From Bradyrhizobium sp. BTAi1 (lineage in GTDB: Bacteria > Pseudomonadota > Alphaproteobacteria > Rhizobiales > Xanthobacteraceae): a stretch of 64,000 nt of DNA. Every line of letters begins with the position of its first letter. Position 1 is the first letter of the stretch. The stretch is from positions 4,359,501 to 4,423,500 of the forward strand of contig NC_009485.1 of the NCBI RefSeq assembly GCF_000015165.1, written 5' to 3'. Shown one piece after another: positions 62,993 to 64,000 of the stretch. Made by a program: the position numbers and the translations under genes. A model generated the notes under the pieces. The model did no database searches. It was not told the DNA's origin and was given only the letters and a program-made list of their open reading frames with translations.

Positions 62993-63757
62993 ATGCCGTC
63001 ATTCCGCACGCTCGTTCCCGCGGCGCTGCTCGCGCTCTCGTTCTGCGCCGCCCCGCTGGTCGCGTCGGCAGAGAGCATCTCCGACAGCCAGCGCGGCGAG
63101 ATCGAGACGATCGTCAGGAACTACCTGATCTCGCATCCCGAGGTGCTCGAGGAGGCGATGGCCGAGCTGCAGAAGCGCCAGACCGCGGCGGAAGCAGCCA
63201 AGCATGAGGCGGGCATCGCCAAGAACGCCGATACGATCTTCAACTCACCGCGCGGCGTCGTGCTCGGCAACAAGGACGGCGACGTCACCTTCGTCGAGTT
63301 CTTCGATTACAATTGCGGCTACTGCAAGCGCGCGATGAACGACATGATGGAATTGATGAAGAGCGACCCGAAGCTGAAGGTCGTGCTCAAGGAATTCCCG
63401 GTGCTGAGCCAGGGCTCGGTCGAGGCCGCGCAGGTCGCCGTCGCCGTGCGCATGCAGGCGCCGCAGAAATATCTCGACTTCCACCAGAAGCTGCTGGGCG
63501 GCCGCGGCCAGGCCGACAAGGCCCACGCGCTCGCGGTGGCCAAGGAGCTCGGCCTCGACATGGCCCGCGTCGAAAAGGACATGGCGAGCCCGGAAGCCAA
63601 GGCGACGATCGAGGAAAATTTCAAGCTCGCCGAAGAGATGGGCATGAACGGCACGCCGAGCTACGTGATCGGCAAGCAGGTCGTGATCGGCGCGGTCGGC
63701 GTCGAGGGGCTGCGCGAGAAGATCAGCACCGCGCGTTGTGGCAAGGCCACCTGCTGA
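62993..63757 (+). CDS. DsbA family thiol-disulfide protein (Com1-like)
   Basis: The 254-residue protein has a signal peptide (about 1-24, cut near ASA), an N-terminal helical segment (QRGEIETIVRNYL), and a thioredoxin fold with the active-site motif CGYC (about 107, in DYNCGYCKRAM) and a cis-Pro loop (NGTPSYVIG). Two extra cysteines at the C-terminus (RCGKATC) are unusual. GAGGA lies 8 bases before the ATG at 62993; a TTG 7 codons upstream is less likely. It may act with the preceding protease on outer-membrane protein quality. Confidence 0.92.
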   Translation: MPSFRTLVPAALLALSFCAAPLVASAESISDSQRGEIETIVRNYLISHPEVLEEAMAELQKRQTAAEAAKHEAGIAKNADTIFNSPRGVVLGNKDGDVTFVEFFDYNCGYCKRAMNDMMELMKSDPKLKVVLKEFPVLSQGSVEAAQVAVAVRMQAPQKYLDFHQKLLGGRGQADKAHALAVAKELGLDMARVEKDMASPEAKATIEENFKLAEEMGMNGTPSYVIGKQVVIGAVGVEGLREKISTARCGKATC

Positions 63758-63784
63758 GCCCACCGCTCGGCGACATTCTCTCCG

Positions 63785-63812
63785 AAAGGCCGGCCGATCA
63801 GCCGGCCTTTTT
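63785..63812 (+). terminator. Intrinsic terminator of the DsbA-like gene
   Basis: A 10-bp stem AAAGGCCGGC / GCCGGCCTTT with a six-base loop is followed by TT, 28 bases after the stop codon. Confidence 0.85.
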
Positions 63813-63843
63813 CATTGTGCGGATTCATTGAGCGGAGAGCCGC

Positions 63844-64000
63844 TCAAGATCGGGCCTTGGCCGCTTCCGTCAGCGTCATGTGCAGCCGCGTCTGCAGCGC
63901 CTCGCGGATATGGGCACGCGCGATCGCCTCGGCCCGGTCGGAATCGCGCGCAGCGATCGCGTCGATCAATGCGCCGTGCTCCGCGGCGGCCGTCACCGGC
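63844..64000 (-). CDS. GntR/FCD family transcriptional regulator, C-terminal fragment
   Basis: The minus-strand frame entering at the window edge encodes about 51 residues (AEHGALIDAIAARDSDRAEAIARAHI) that match the last helices of an FCD ligand-binding domain as found in GntR-type regulators. The stop is TGA at 63846-63844. The DNA-binding half is outside the window. It converges on the DsbA-like gene. Confidence 0.75.
   Translation of the reverse strand, partial: PVTAAAEHGALIDAIAARDSDRAEAIARAHIREALQTRLHMTLTEAAKARS

Overview
The window is GC-rich DNA with the gene content of a slow-growing rhizobial alphaproteobacterium, most probably Bradyrhizobium or a close relative. This is inferred from an ndvB/ndvC-type beta-glucan locus, DctA, a divergent isocitrate lyase/ScfR-type regulator pair, an RNase E with a long acidic and His-rich insertion, and two copies of a REP-like palindrome. 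Most of the window is chromosomal housekeeping DNA. One accessory stretch (about 29.1-35.3 kb) lies next to a tRNA-Lys gene.

Region by region: 0-4.7 kb holds the 3' end of a peptide-type ABC solute-binding protein, a degenerate adenylate-forming protein and a degenerate GGDEF protein. 4.8-10.9 kb holds mfd and sdhE, divergent from recG. 11-16.2 kb holds an oxidoreductase, a GDSL-esterase autotransporter, a VOC protein, a DUF502 membrane protein and a LysE exporter. 16.2-20 kb has a large perfect-looking inverted repeat, then glmS and glmU, which together supply UDP-GlcNAc. 20-28.6 kb carries two conserved membrane proteins, then the glucan genes ndvC-like (-) and ndvB-like (+), a small exported protein between them and an acyltransferase-3 that may decorate the glucan. 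29.1-34.4 kb is an eroded island of small orphan genes behind tRNA-Lys, with an excisionase-like HTH protein, no integrase and a truncated IS5-type transposase. About 1 kb of non-coding DNA follows, carrying a strongly structured repeat.

35.3-39.3 kb encodes two large repeat proteins built of FG-GAP/VCBS-like units, one with RTX nonapeptides and a Cys/His N-terminal domain; they look like type I secretion substrates. 39.4-42.7 kb is aceA with its divergent ScfR-type regulator and a palindromic candidate operator. 42.7-49.2 kb has LysE and EamA exporters, a KefB-like antiporter, upp and a hydroxyacid dehydrogenase. 49.2-54.6 kb is a leftward run amiC-like, PBP1A, prfB, dehydrogenase. prfB clearly uses the classical +1 programmed frameshift, so a simple ORF call loses its first 54 residues or so. 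55.3-58.6 kb is rne. 58.7-64 kb has dctA, an aminotransferase, a BepA-like M48 protease with TPRs, a DsbA/Com1-like thiol protein and the end of a GntR/FCD regulator.

No complete undescribed system can be proven from sequence alone. The best places to look are the tRNA-Lys island genes, the two FG-GAP proteins, the 39-bp-arm palindrome at 16.2 kb, the structured repeat at 34.9 kb, and the degenerate adenylation protein beside the peptide-binding protein.
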